Assembly (NCBI RefSeq): GCF_001713455.1
Contig: NZ_CP016463.1
Span: 496,001 to 560,000 of the forward strand
Source: Bosea sp. RAC05
GTDB lineage: Bacteria > Pseudomonadota > Alphaproteobacteria > Rhizobiales > Beijerinckiaceae
Direction of reading: 5' to 3'
DNA length: 64,000 bases
The translations under genes and the position numbers were made by a program. The notes below the pieces were generated by a model. That model ran no database searches. It was not told where the DNA came from and saw only the letters and a list, made by a program, of their open reading frames with translations. Shown here piece after piece: positions 1-9,147 of this stretch. Positions within the stretch are counted from its first letter, which is position 1. Every line of letters starts with the position of its first letter.

Positions 1-2556
1 CATGCCTTCGAGAACGCCCCTCCTCAGCACTACAACGCCGCCTACGCCAGCTGGAACCTCGCCAGCCTGCCGATCATCCCGCCGCGCTGGGACTATGTTG
101 CACGCGATGACATGGGCAGCTTCATCCGGGTCATCGATCGCTGCCTGAAGCAGAACCCGCGCGAGATCATCAACGTCGGCGACGCCGAGCGCGAGGGTCA
201 GCTCATCATCGACGAGATCCTGCAGAAGTATGGGATCGACCCCTTCTCGGATCGGATCAAGAGGGTCTGGATCCAGTCGATGACGGATGCGGCCATCGTA
301 AAGGCTGTCGATGGAGCGTTCCCCAATGCCGAGAAGCGCAGCCTGTCGCACGCCGCGGTGGCCCGCCAGCGCGCTGACTGGTTGCATGGTCTCAATTCGA
401 CCCGTTGCTTTTCCGTACTCGTCCAGGACGCCGGCGTTCGCGATGTGAAGGTCCGGGTCGGCCGCGTCCAGACACCGACCCTGAAGATCGTGGTCGATCG
501 CGATCGGGAAATCGAGAACTTCAAGGCCGTCGACCACTTCGTTCCCTCGATCCAGTTCCGGCACCAGAACGGCACGTTCAAGGCCGCCTGGGTGATGCCT
601 GAGGACACGGCAGGCCAGGACTCCGAAGGGCGTCTCATCGACAAGGCTGTCGCACAGGCTGTGATCCAGCGCGTGACTGGCCAGCAGGGGACCATCCGCG
701 ACCTCCAGAAGACGCCCAAGACCACGCCACCCCCGCTCGCATTCTCGCTGGGCTCGCTGCAGAAGGCCTGCTTCCGCAAGTTCGGAATGCAGCTCAGCCA
801 GACTGACGAGACGATCCAGTCGCTCTACGAGAAGAAGCTCACCTCGTATCCGCGAACCGACTCCGATTACCTTCCCACCAGCCTGCTCGCGGAAGAGGCC
901 CCTGGCATCATCGCGAACCTAGCCGGCGTCGGCGAGCTGGCGGAGATGGCCGGCGCTGCCAATCTCAAGCTGAAATCACCGGTCTGGAACGATGCCAAGG
1001 TCACCGATCACTACGGCATCGTTCCGACGACCGAGGCCAGCGCCGACAAGATTGCGGGCCTGACGCCGATCGAGAAGCGCGTCTTCATGCTCGTTGCGAA
1101 GACCTTCATCGCGCAGTTCCATCCCGATTACCGCTATGAATCCACCACCGTCATGGTGGGGGTCGATGGCGGACTTCCGTCCGAAGATCGGTTCAAGGCG
1201 ACCGGCAAGCGCGTCGTGGATCAGGGCTGGAAGCGGGTCTTCGGTGCGGAGTCCGATGACGAGGAAGATGGCAAGGACGAGGAGGAAGAGGGCACGCTGC
1301 CGGCGATGGCCAAAGGCGACGACGTTCGCGTCGAAGCCGGCGATCTCGGGCCCAAGCGGACGAAGCCCCCGGCCTATTTCGACGACGCCTCGCTCGTCGA
1401 CGCCATGATGGCGATCCATCGCTTCGTCACCGATCCCGGCATCAAGCAGCGCCTCAAGGAGAGCTCGGGGATCGGGACGCCGGCGACGCGCAAGTCGATC
1501 ATCGAGAAGCTCATCGCCGTCGGCCACCTAGTCCGCAAGCCCAAGGGCAAGAAGTCGATCATCGTCTCGACGAAGCTCGGCCGCGACCTGATCGATCTGT
1601 TGCCGAAGGCGATCACGAGCCCCGATCTGACAGCTTTCTGGGAGAGCCATCTCGAAAAGGTCAAAGAGGGCGAGATCACCCTCGACAGCTTCATGAACAC
1701 CCAGATCGATGCGATCCGAAAAGTCATCGAGACAGCGAAGACCGGCGGCATCAACGTCGGAAAGATGGGGTTGGAGCCTCTGCCCGGGCATGGAGAGACC
1801 TGCCAGGCCTGCAACAAGGGCAAGCTCAAGACATCTCCCTGGCCGTTCGACGACGCCTACAAGGGCAAGCGCTACCTGCGGTGTGACAACTACGACAAGA
1901 ATGCCAAGGAGACGTCCTGCCGCTTCATGACCCGTCCCGAGGGCTACAAGGAGCGCCCGAAGCTGCCGGGGGAAGGCGGACCCTGCCCTTCATGCGGGAA
2001 GGGCCTGTTGAAGGGCGGACAGGTCAACAAGAAGGGCCCCAATCTCGGCCGTCCGTTCCTGATTTGCAGCGAAGCCGATTTCCAGAAACCCACGAGCTGC
2101 CAGCATTTCGCCTGGGGCGATGTCGCGCCGCGCGAAGCCAGCCCGGAAGAGGGCAAGCCGTGCCCCGACTGCGGCAAGGGCAAGCTGCGTGGTGGCACCA
2201 TCAACAAGGACGGTCCCAACAAGGGTCGAACCTACCTCACCTGCACTGAGGTCGATTTCAAAACGGAAGGTGCGTGCCGGCATTTCAACTGGACGTCGGA
2301 GCCGAAGGTCACCGGGCCGAAGATCAGCGGCGAGGGCGAGAAGTGCTCCAAATGCGGGAAGGGGATGATGGTTCGTCGGACCATCACGAAAGACGGGCCC
2401 AATAAGGGCAAGCCTTTCCTGGCCTGCAACAACTGGAAGGCTGGAGCGTCGGATAATTGCGACAACCGCGTCTTCCTCGACGATCGCAGCCCTCGTGCCG
2501 CGCAGTCGACACCGGCTGCTCGCAGACCGCCCCCGCCCAAGCGCGCGAGGGCGTGA
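1..2556 (+). CDS. topB: Type IA DNA topoisomerase (TopB/TraE-like), 5' end cut by window edge
   Basis: ATP-independent relaxation or decatenation of DNA by passing strands through a transient single-strand break. The frame is open from base 1, so the N-terminus (I estimate 50-80 residues, including the first catalytic Lys) lies outside the window. Visible: the YN..Y..W and LPIIP segment of the Toprim region (bases 31-90), the acidic Toprim motif DAEREGQ (about 181-201), and the active-site Tyr in LTSYPRTDSDYLP (Tyr codon at 847). The C-terminus carries four CxxC zinc-ribbon repeats (about 1801-1920, 1984-2110, 2161-2290, 2343-2470), each followed by a GP.(L/K)G.(P/T)(F/Y)L.C pattern; four is more than the usual topoisomerase III. 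Conjugative plasmids often carry such an enzyme (RP4 TraE), which fits the neighbouring transfer genes. Family call is firm; TopB rather than TopA is an inference. Confidence 0.93.
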   Translation, partial: HAFENAPPQHYNAAYASWNLASLPIIPPRWDYVARDDMGSFIRVIDRCLKQNPREIINVGDAEREGQLIIDEILQKYGIDPFSDRIKRVWIQSMTDAAIVKAVDGAFPNAEKRSLSHAAVARQRADWLHGLNSTRCFSVLVQDAGVRDVKVRVGRVQTPTLKIVVDRDREIENFKAVDHFVPSIQFRHQNGTFKAAWVMPEDTAGQDSEGRLIDKAVAQAVIQRVTGQQGTIRDLQKTPKTTPPPLAFSLGSLQKACFRKFGMQLSQTDETIQSLYEKKLTSYPRTDSDYLPTSLLAEEAPGIIANLAGVGELAEMAGAANLKLKSPVWNDAKVTDHYGIVPTTEASADKIAGLTPIEKRVFMLVAKTFIAQFHPDYRYESTTVMVGVDGGLPSEDRFKATGKRVVDQGWKRVFGAESDDEEDGKDEEEEGTLPAMAKGDDVRVEAGDLGPKRTKPPAYFDDASLVDAMMAIHRFVTDPGIKQRLKESSGIGTPATRKSIIEKLIAVGHLVRKPKGKKSIIVSTKLGRDLIDLLPKAITSPDLTAFWESHLEKVKEGEITLDSFMNTQIDAIRKVIETAKTGGINVGKMGLEPLPGHGETCQACNKGKLKTSPWPFDDAYKGKRYLRCDNYDKNAKETSCRFMTRPEGYKERPKLPGEGGPCPSCGKGLLKGGQVNKKGPNLGRPFLICSEADFQKPTSCQHFAWGDVAPREASPEEGKPCPDCGKGKLRGGTINKDGPNKGRTYLTCTEVDFKTEGACRHFNWTSEPKVTGPKISGEGEKCSKCGKGMMVRRTITKDGPNKGKPFLACNNWKAGASDNCDNRVFLDDRSPRAAQSTPAARRPPPPKRARA

Positions 2557-2646
2557 TCCACCAAGGATTGCATGTCCTATCGTTGACCATCGCTCCGAGC
2601 TTCTCTTAGATCGATTATTAGATTCATGAGTTTGGAGATTCGGTCC

Positions 2647-4160
2647 ATGCGGGCTGCAACACGATACCTCGCCGGGGCCGTCTCCCTCGCCGTTCTGGCG
2701 AGCCAGGCCGTGGCACAGGTGAGCCCGGCGAATCCTTCGATCGGAACGAGGACCGCCCCGATGGCGGCGGGATCCAGTGTGGCACTCCCCGGCGCCCCTG
2801 ATCGTGACAACCCCCTCGCGGGCCGTGGTGGAGAACTGCCGGGTGTCATCCGGTACATCATCTCGGAGGGGGTCAAGGTCACGTCTCTGGGAGAGATCGG
2901 CGGAGTTCGCGCGTTCCTCGGCGAGGCGGCCAATGGCCGCTTCCAGGCCTTCTATGTCACGCCCGACGGCGAGCATGTGATGGCCGGGCTGCTGTTCGGA
3001 TCGGGCGGTCACAATGTCACCAACGACCAGATCGCGGCGATGCTGAAGCGTTTCAGCGAGGCGGCGCAGACCATTCCCAACATCGACAAGTCGCTTCTGC
3101 CCGTGGTGCCGGAGATCAAGCCGTACCAGCCGCCGGCGCAGGACTTCGTCGAATGGATGAAGTCGCTGGGGATGAAGATGACGCCGTTCGATGGCAACGA
3201 CGGGGGCATCCAGGGCTATTTGGTCGAAGCCCGAGCGAAGGTGGCGCCCCCGGCAAGATCCAGCCGATGTACATCCTGCCCGACCAGAAGCATGCTGTCG
3301 CCGGCGTCCTGGTGAAGCGCGGTGGCACCATGATGACCGGCGTCCAGGTCGGCAGGCTGCAGCAGCGCTACCTCGAAGAGGAGCAGAGCAAGCAGAACGG
3401 TCTGGCGTCGCCGGTCGAGCCTGACCGCGTCGTCCCGAAAGCTCAGGCGGTGTCTCCCGGAACGGCTCAGTCGCTTGCCGAGCGCATCGGCGCCTCGCCG
3501 ATCGAGAAGCCCGCCGAAAGCACTCCTGGCGAAGCAACCTTGCCAGTCTCTCCGACTGGCGCGCTTCGGGGAGAGGGGGTGCCGTCTCCTGCCATTCCGA
3601 ATGGGGTTCCTCAGCCGGTGCCCTACATCAAGACGATTTCGAACAAGCCAGCCTCCGCCTCGGACGCCTTCATCTATCCCGGCAAGGATGGCGGAGCGTT
3701 CATGGAAGCGCTCAAGCAGACCGTCTTCTTCACGGTCGGCCTCGGCGATCGGCCGGCGGTCTGGATGCTCGCGGATCCCCAATGCCCGTTCTGCCACATG
3801 GCCTGGGCCAAACTGAAGCCGCTCGTTTTCGACGGAAAGATCCAGGTGCGGGTGATCATGATCGCCGGACTCAAAGGGTCCGACCCGCTCGCTCGGTCTA
3901 TCCTGGGGCGTGCGGAGCCGTCCAAGGCGTGGCTTTCGGGCGAAGGCAGCATCGACAAGGTGCCTGTCAAGGAAGGTCCCGCCATCGGCAGCGCCGACTA
4001 CGATCGGGCCGGGCAGTACGTGCGCATCAACAACGGGTTCGCCACCCGCTACATGATCAAGTCGACGCCGTTCCTCGCCTACAACACGCCCGATGGAAAG
4101 CTGTTTACGTCTGTGGGGCTTCCCCAGGACATGGACGCTTTCCTCGCTGCGCTGCGCTGA
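2647..4160 (+). pseudogene. DsbG/DsbC-like periplasmic thioredoxin, broken by a -1 frameshift
   Basis: Two overlapping frames together make one protein. The 5' part (2647-3315) has a signal peptide (cleavage after ASQAVAQ) and ends in junk after GGIQGYLVEARAK; the 3' part, in another frame from about 3243 to 4160, continues GAPGKIQPMYILPD..., then a Pro-rich linker and a thioredoxin fold with FADPxCPFC-type motif (LADPQCPFC at about 3772-3798) and the DsbG-like KVxVRxIxI and LARSILG segments. Both halves contain the same F/QAFYVTPDG.H.xAGLL versus QPMYILPD.KHAVAGVLV repeat typical of the DsbC/DsbG dimerisation region, which shows they belong together. The break lies at or before the run of five C at 3247-3251; six C would restore the frame. 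The 2647 start has a GGAG box; an upstream ATG at 2626 has none. Likely role: disulfide isomerase for the transfer apparatus. Real mutation or sequencing error cannot be told apart here. Confidence 0.8.
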
Positions 4161-4169
4161 GCCTCGATC

Positions 4170-5612
4170 ATGGCAGACCAGAAGCGGCTCCCCTCCGAAG
4201 TTCTCGTCGTCGAGCAGGCGCGCATTGCCGCGGCTCTCGCGATCAGGGAAGAGATTGCGCGGCTGGAGAAGCTGGCTGCCGGACTGGTCGTCAGCGCGCG
4301 CTCGAACCTGACGGCCGAATTCGGCGATGTCGTCACCCAGGTCATTTGCGACAAGATCGTCGACGTCTTCGCCGAAAGCGGCCTGCCTGAGAACTGCATC
4401 GCCGCCATCCCCGGACTGGCGGAGCAGTTGGACATCGCCCATGCCGCCACGTCCGACCCGACCTCGATTGCTCTCGACACGTCGCTGATCACGGGCGCCT
4501 GGCTGTCCACGTTCCAGGCGTCGGGTGAACCCGATCCCGACGACCACCCTCCGCACGACTTCTACGGACTGATCCTGAATGGCCGCAACGCCATCGTGGG
4601 GCATCAGATCGTCGAGGAAGCGCGCACGGCTGCCCAAGCAGGCAGCGACGGCAAGAAGCACCCCTACAGCCGCCTGTTCGGGCGCCACAGCTGGAAGAAG
4701 GAGGTCTACCAGGCCGCATTCAACGAAGCGCTTGGCCTTCCGATCATTCCCGTCGTTGCAGCTCCGGGATCAGCCCAGCCGCAGCGCCCGAAGACGACGC
4801 GCGTCGCGCCTGACCTCCAAACCCTCGAACCTGCACCCAAGGTCTTCCCGGATCCGCCGATCGATGGCGAGGTGGGGACTTCCGCCAAGTCCGAGCCGCG
4901 GCCCGAGACCACACCAGAACCGACCTCGACGCGCCCTGTCCCCAGTGACGGTCCAGGCGCCCTCGACAAGCTCGTCGAGACTGCGGCCGATATCGCAGCT
5001 TTCCCTCCGATGTCGCCGGCAACGAATGGTGCCGACACCGAGGATGCGCGTGAAGCGGACTTGGCCCAGGAACGTGTCGCCGGCTCTGCCGCCGAGGTCG
5101 ACGAAGACGTCGAGCAGCACCATGATGATGGGCCTGCTGCCGACGCAGGCCATCAGTTCGAATTGGAAGCGGAAGCTGTCGAGACGCCCCAAGTTCCCGA
5201 GGAGCGTCCGTCAGCATCACCAACGGTCGAGGCTCGGGCGACGCAGACACAGGCGCCAGCCGATGATCCTCAGCCCACAGTGGCGGCTCAGAGGCCACCC
5301 AGCGTGCCAGCACCTTCAGCTTTCGAGGCTCAACCGCATGCTGGCGAGGCAATTGGCGACGAAGACGACATGACCTTCGGCGACCCCGATGATCTCGATG
5401 CACCAGCCATGGAAGCGTCCGAACGCCAGGCGGAAACTCTCGCCGTTGTGGTCGACCCCAATCCCGAACCAGACCTCACGGGCTTCCTGCCGTCGTTCAT
5501 GTCCGATCAAGACGATGGACCGCCGGCCACATCGGTGACAGGCCGAAGCGTCAGATCCCTCCCGCCACCACCACCAGGTCGGCGACCGATGAGAGTTGCT
5601 CCTGGGCTATAG
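4170..5612 (+). CDS. Hypothetical protein with acidic, disordered C-terminal half
   Basis: 480 residues, starting 9 bases after the thioredoxin gene, so probably cotranscribed. I do not recognise the family. Residues 1-210 look folded: a helical start rich in Glu/Ala/Arg, then a segment with HDFYGLILNGRNAIVGHQIV and GRHSWKKEVYQAAFNEALGLPI. From about residue 215 to the end it is Pro/Glu/Asp-rich low-complexity sequence without hydrophobic segments, ending in a basic PPPPGRRPMRVAPGL tail. No signal peptide or membrane segment. Its 3' end overlaps the convergent gene at 5607 by 6 bases. A cytoplasmic accessory factor of the transfer region is possible, but nothing in the sequence shows it. Confidence 0.75.
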   Translation: MADQKRLPSEVLVVEQARIAAALAIREEIARLEKLAAGLVVSARSNLTAEFGDVVTQVICDKIVDVFAESGLPENCIAAIPGLAEQLDIAHAATSDPTSIALDTSLITGAWLSTFQASGEPDPDDHPPHDFYGLILNGRNAIVGHQIVEEARTAAQAGSDGKKHPYSRLFGRHSWKKEVYQAAFNEALGLPIIPVVAAPGSAQPQRPKTTRVAPDLQTLEPAPKVFPDPPIDGEVGTSAKSEPRPETTPEPTSTRPVPSDGPGALDKLVETAADIAAFPPMSPATNGADTEDAREADLAQERVAGSAAEVDEDVEQHHDDGPAADAGHQFELEAEAVETPQVPEERPSASPTVEARATQTQAPADDPQPTVAAQRPPSVPAPSAFEAQPHAGEAIGDEDDMTFGDPDDLDAPAMEASERQAETLAVVVDPNPEPDLTGFLPSFMSDQDDGPPATSVTGRSVRSLPPPPPGRRPMRVAPGL

Positions 5613-6023
5613 GCCAGCCTCTGGCTCTTCAACGAGCCTCGCGTAGCGATGATAGCCAGCTTCGAGAAGCTTTAACGCGAAGGTCGACCGTGATTTCACA
5701 CCTTCGGCTACGCGGGCCTGCTCGAACTGATTGAAGAGCTCGGCCGGCACCAGCATCGTCAGGCCGCGGGATTGACCTGATGAGCCATCGCGGCTGACTG
5801 CAACCGCAACTTGGCCCGTGCCGATGCTCGCTGCGAGCTGGCGGGCAATCCCGACCATCCAGGCGGGCGGTTCCTTTGCGCTCTCCGGATCATCTGGCGC
5901 GATGTATCGACTGACCGTACTCAGGTGGACGTGATGCCCGGCAGCGGCGAGCGCCGATTGAAGGCAATCAGCGTCTATACCAGCCGCCTCGAGGATGTGG
6001 TTGAACTCGCGCCGCGCGCTCAC
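5607..6023 (-). CDS. Hypothetical protein, possible DNA-binding protein
   Basis: 138 residues from a GTG start preceded by a strong GGAGGCGA box. The first 45 residues (ILEAAGIDADCLQSALAAAG, LSTVSRYI) read like a helix-turn-helix in the style of small plasmid regulators, and the last 50 (LTMLVPAELFNQFEQARV..., SRSTFALKLLEAGYHRY) resemble a ribbon-helix-helix unit: a short strand and two helices. Neither match is certain. It is convergent with and overlaps the upstream plus-strand gene by 6 bases. No cognate operator is recognisable. Confidence 0.7.
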   Translation of the reverse strand: MSARREFNHILEAAGIDADCLQSALAAAGHHVHLSTVSRYIAPDDPESAKEPPAWMVGIARQLAASIGTGQVAVAVSRDGSSGQSRGLTMLVPAELFNQFEQARVAEGVKSRSTFALKLLEAGYHRYARLVEEPEAGL

Positions 6024-6324
6024 AATCTCGCCTCCAGCGAACCAGCACAGTCGGTTCAGGGGCGAGCCTTTTCGCTCAACCTCGATAGGAGGTCCACCAG
6101 GCTCAGGTTGAGCAGGGAGTGACGATCACATGGCGCCTCAAAGATGGTGGGACCATCTCCGGCCGTAGCAAGACAGCGCTCAACCGCGTGTGGAAACGAT
6201 GCCGCCGAACGGTGCTGCGGCCCGTGCTGGTTTGCATGGCCCTGGTATTCTCAGAACCAGACCATCCGCCAAGCTCTACTCGGAGAATCCGATCAGCGGC
6301 CCGTCGGGATTCCGGCAGCCCTGC
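6024..6324. other. Intergenic stretch without a convincing gene
   Basis: About 300 bases between two minus-strand genes. Short frames on both strands have the Arg/Ser/Pro-rich composition of shadows. A small hairpin-like GATGGTGGGACCATC is present near 6142-6156. The minus-strand promoter for the gene ending at 5607 should be here but no clear -35/-10 pair stands out. Confidence 0.5.
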
Positions 6325-6834
6325 TCAGAAATTCCGCGGAATGGTGGCGTTCACACCATCCAGGCAGTCGCCAATGATCCCGCCGGCGATCCAGCAGGTC
6401 GCGGAAGCCGTTGTCGATGGGCACCTCACTCCGGCACCAGCGCAGATCAAGTTGTAGTAAACGATGATGAAGCCGTTCGTACCCGAGGTCTGGATGTAAT
6501 AGACCTGATACTCCCAAGACCCTCTCGCCCTGGAATCCTGGACCGAGATTCCGGGGTTGTATGGTGCGCCCCAGGTCGGGTTCCAGGTGTGATCCTGATA
6601 CTGCGCCGAATGGATCATCGACTGCGACGGCGCATCCCCGACGATTTCGCCGCCAGCGATGAAGTCGATCTGCTCCGCTGAGGTGCGGGGAATAGGAACG
6701 ATCGCAGCGTCCGCCTTCTCCAGGATCGGATTGAACGGGGAAGCCTGCGGGCTCTCACTTTCCGACTGGAACGCGTGAGCGGATGACAGCGTCATCAGGG
6801 CCACGATAGAAGCAGCAAGGATCGAAATCTTCAT
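6325..6834 (-). CDS. Small secreted protein of unknown function
   Basis: 169 residues from the ATG at 6834 (a GTG three codons upstream is possible). Clear Sec signal peptide: MKIS then a hydrophobic stretch and cleavage after SSAHA. The mature part has no membrane segment, is rich in Tyr/Gly/Ser/Asn, and has four Cys in its last third (LIC, VRC, ATC, GDC), which suggests disulfides in the periplasm or outside the cell. It lies 96 bases downstream of pilV on the same strand, so it may be the last gene of the pilus operon, for example a pilus-associated or adhesion factor. It lacks a prepilin leader, so it is not the missing PilS. Confidence 0.75.
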   Translation of the reverse strand: MKISILAASIVALMTLSSAHAFQSESESPQASPFNPILEKADAAIVPIPRTSAEQIDFIAGGEIVGDAPSQSMIHSAQYQDHTWNPTWGAPYNPGISVQDSRARGSWEYQVYYIQTSGTNGFIIVYYNLICAGAGVRCPSTTASATCWIAGGIIGDCLDGVNATIPRNF

Positions 6835-6930
6835 CGGGCGCACTCAGCCATTCAAGTTAAGGACGACTGTCTCATTTCTACACGATTTGAGATCATTATC
6901 CAATGGGCCTGCATTGAACGGGTTCTGCTG

Positions 6931-8457
6931 TCAGGGGTAGTAGCAGTACGTCAGCACCATCGCTCGCCAAATGTATCCGGCCTCCTGGGGCGTTCCCGTC
7001 AGCTGCACGACCCAGAAGCTGCCGTAGTCGAGCGCGCTATACTCACGCCGGACATTTGTGATCGCGGGCGACGAAAAGACGCCGTCGTCCGTGATTGTGA
7101 TATTGAGGTTGGCCTGGAACCCCATTGAATCTGCCTGGGGCTGCAGAATGACCTTCGGCTCGCCACCCGGCCCGCAACTGGGCTTGTAGACGTAAGGAGT
7201 GTTGCTGGTGGCAGCATAGCCCTCCTGGAGGACATAGCGGGGCAGGAGGTCGCCGAGCCGATACTGGTTGTTCGTGCCATTGCCGCCGAACACCGCGGAC
7301 TTGTTGTAAGTGCCGTTGACGCGCGTATCCAAGGACAGCGTCTGCGTCCTCAGATTGTTCAGGTTCGAGGTCGCCCCCGGCTGCAGGTAATAGCGATTGT
7401 CGACGTGATCGTAATAGATGCCGCCAAAGACGGCGCCGACAACGTCGGCCTGGCCTGCCACGGCAAGGTTGCCGGCGACCGCAGAATTGCGCCCGGTGAA
7501 GCTGTCGCGCAGCGCGATGCTGTCCTGCCCCGCAATGACGTTCTGGTTGGCGAAGACATTCTGCCCGGCCTCGACGTTCTGATCGGCGCGGACACTTCCA
7601 GAGGCATGAATGTTGGGCCCCACCTCGACGGTGCCGGTGCCCAAGCATGTGTCGCCAGAATTGCCTTCACGGCACAGGGTTCGAGCGTTGTTGATGCGGT
7701 TGTCGCCCATGTTCAGGTCGACGCGCATCGTATTCTGCTCGGGATCACCGATATCGAGCCGCGCGAGATAGGGGCCAGACAGAGACGTGTCGTTGAGGCC
7801 GACGATCGACATGACTCGCCCGCCGGTGGGAACGACGGCGCCCGATGACCAGCTGCCGGTGGAGGCCTGCCAGCCGCCCCGCGTACCGATGATCTGTCCA
7901 GCCAGGCCGGCCAGCGGGGTCTGCATCACGAACCCGCCCTGGGCTCCCGTCAGCGTCGCGACATTGCCGATCGTCCGATCGGGAATGGGAGAGCCGCCCT
8001 GGGTGATGACCATGCCCTCGACACGACCCGTCCCCTGGGTGCCGCGCTTGACCACCAGAGAATGGCGCTGGCCGTAGGGATTGACGTCGATGTAGTCGCT
8101 GTAGAGCAGGCCGGCACCCTGAACGCTCGGCAATTCGGCCGAAGGCCCAGCCGGAACGGCGCCACCTGCGACGGTGCGGCCGATCGGGATGACCAGGTTG
8201 CCACCGGCGGCCACCGTCGCGTTGCGCAGGATCTGCGGCGAGTAGGCATCGATATACTGCTGGGCTGCCTTGCTGACCTCTTTGAGGCGCTCGGCCGTTC
8301 CGCGGGCGCGCACCTGCTCGCTCGTGGTGGAAACGGTCTGAGAGAACCCGGCGAGGACGAGGGCAACGACGCCCAGTGCCGTCGCGGTTTCGATCAGGGT
8401 CAGACCACGGCGTCGCGCCGGCACAGCCTTGATCACGATGGAGCCGCGTTCCTTCAT
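6931..8457 (-). CDS. pilV: PilV, pilus-tip minor pilin/adhesin of the IncI-type thin pilus
   Basis: 508 residues from ATG 8457, which has a GAGG box; a longer frame starts at GTG 8532. Residues 1-40 are a type IV prepilin leader: basic ARRRG, cleavage between Gly18 and Leu19 (G/LTLIE), Glu at +5, then a hydrophobic helix. The middle holds the N-terminal PilV region (LKEVSKAAQQYIDAYSP), and the C-terminal third is repetitive and Asn/Gly-rich (NVEAGQNVFANQNVIAGQ) ending in a Tyr-rich receptor-type segment (TYCYYP). In R64 the PilV C-terminus is exchanged by the Rci shufflon and selects the recipient; here I see no inverted segments or rci downstream, so a single C-terminus is fixed. Last recognised pil gene of the operon. 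PilV needs a prepilin peptidase (PilU) not found in the window. Confidence 0.9.
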   Translation of the reverse strand: MKERGSIVIKAVPARRRGLTLIETATALGVVALVLAGFSQTVSTTSEQVRARGTAERLKEVSKAAQQYIDAYSPQILRNATVAAGGNLVIPIGRTVAGGAVPAGPSAELPSVQGAGLLYSDYIDVNPYGQRHSLVVKRGTQGTGRVEGMVITQGGSPIPDRTIGNVATLTGAQGGFVMQTPLAGLAGQIIGTRGGWQASTGSWSSGAVVPTGGRVMSIVGLNDTSLSGPYLARLDIGDPEQNTMRVDLNMGDNRINNARTLCREGNSGDTCLGTGTVEVGPNIHASGSVRADQNVEAGQNVFANQNVIAGQDSIALRDSFTGRNSAVAGNLAVAGQADVVGAVFGGIYYDHVDNRYYLQPGATSNLNNLRTQTLSLDTRVNGTYNKSAVFGGNGTNNQYRLGDLLPRYVLQEGYAATSNTPYVYKPSCGPGGEPKVILQPQADSMGFQANLNITITDDGVFSSPAITNVRREYSALDYGSFWVVQLTGTPQEAGYIWRAMVLTYCYYP

Positions 8458-8542
8458 CGAAGGCCTCGTCAGTTGGAACGGCCAATCAATTCGGCCACGC
8501 ATCAAAGGATAAACCCATTCCCGCATTGTCACAACGCAAGCC

Positions 8543-9142
8543 TCAATTCAAAAGATTGCAGTGCAGCGCGGTCTGGCGCTTCGTGATGACGATCGGAGCG
8601 CGGTCTGGCGGGAAGCCCCCACCGGGCAGCCCAGCCGGCAACGGTACGATCTGCGAAGAAGGAACGACGCTGTCATTGGTGTGCCAGCGACGGACGGCGC
8701 TGGAGCCTCGGACGACGACGCTTCGGTTGGCGGCGTCCCAGTGACCGGTGCTGCAGCGGTAGACGGGACTGACGGTGGTCAGCATCTGTCCCTCGACGTT
8801 GCCATAGACGCTGCGCTGCCAGTCAGCCGTTCCTGGCTCGACATAGACCGTGACGATGAACTCGCCGTCATAGTAGCTGCGCATGCGAGGCTGGGCTTCG
8901 CCGGCGACCGCCACAAAGGGCGTCCGCCCGGTCAACGCCGATGGGAGCTCGGGGTTGGGATCGATCGGGCCCGGGGGGCAGGACGGGACGTTGCAGACCC
9001 GCGTTGCCGCCGCGTGCTGTACAACCATCTGTCGCGCGATGATGGCGCTGCGATCAAGCTTCGCCTGTATCTGATCGTCACCAGACGTCCCGTAAAAGGC
9101 AGCCAGGAACAGCACGAACATCATAACGAGCAAATACAGCAT
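8543..9142 (-). CDS. pilM: PilM-like small inner-membrane protein of the thin pilus
   Basis: 199 residues. One N-terminal membrane segment (MLYLLVMMFVLFLAAFYG), then a region with DRSAIIARQMVVQHAAATRVC matching the layout of IncI PilM proteins, and a longer C-terminal domain with three further Cys. R64 PilM is about 145 residues, so this one is longer. It begins 5 bases after the ATPase stop and precedes pilV by 85 bases. In R64 pilM sits between pilL and pilN; the place here, after pilR and the ATPase, is a rearrangement. PilM identity is an inference from topology, size class and context. Confidence 0.7.
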   Translation of the reverse strand: MLYLLVMMFVLFLAAFYGTSGDDQIQAKLDRSAIIARQMVVQHAAATRVCNVPSCPPGPIDPNPELPSALTGRTPFVAVAGEAQPRMRSYYDGEFIVTVYVEPGTADWQRSVYGNVEGQMLTTVSPVYRCSTGHWDAANRSVVVRGSSAVRRWHTNDSVVPSSQIVPLPAGLPGGGFPPDRAPIVITKRQTALHCNLLN

Positions 9143-9147
9143 CGTGC

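Noticed and set aside
1990..3537. Long minus-strand frame (515 codons) opposite the topoisomerase and thioredoxin genes
   Set aside because: Arg/Ala/Pro-rich, no motif, runs through two well-supported plus-strand genes; a high-GC shadow.
3216..4688. 490-codon minus-strand frame
   Set aside because: Antisense to the thioredoxin-like gene and the next gene, no ribosome site, shadow composition.
6931..7700. Possible shufflon at the pilV 3' end
   Set aside because: No inverted segments of 19-bp sfx type and no rci in the window.
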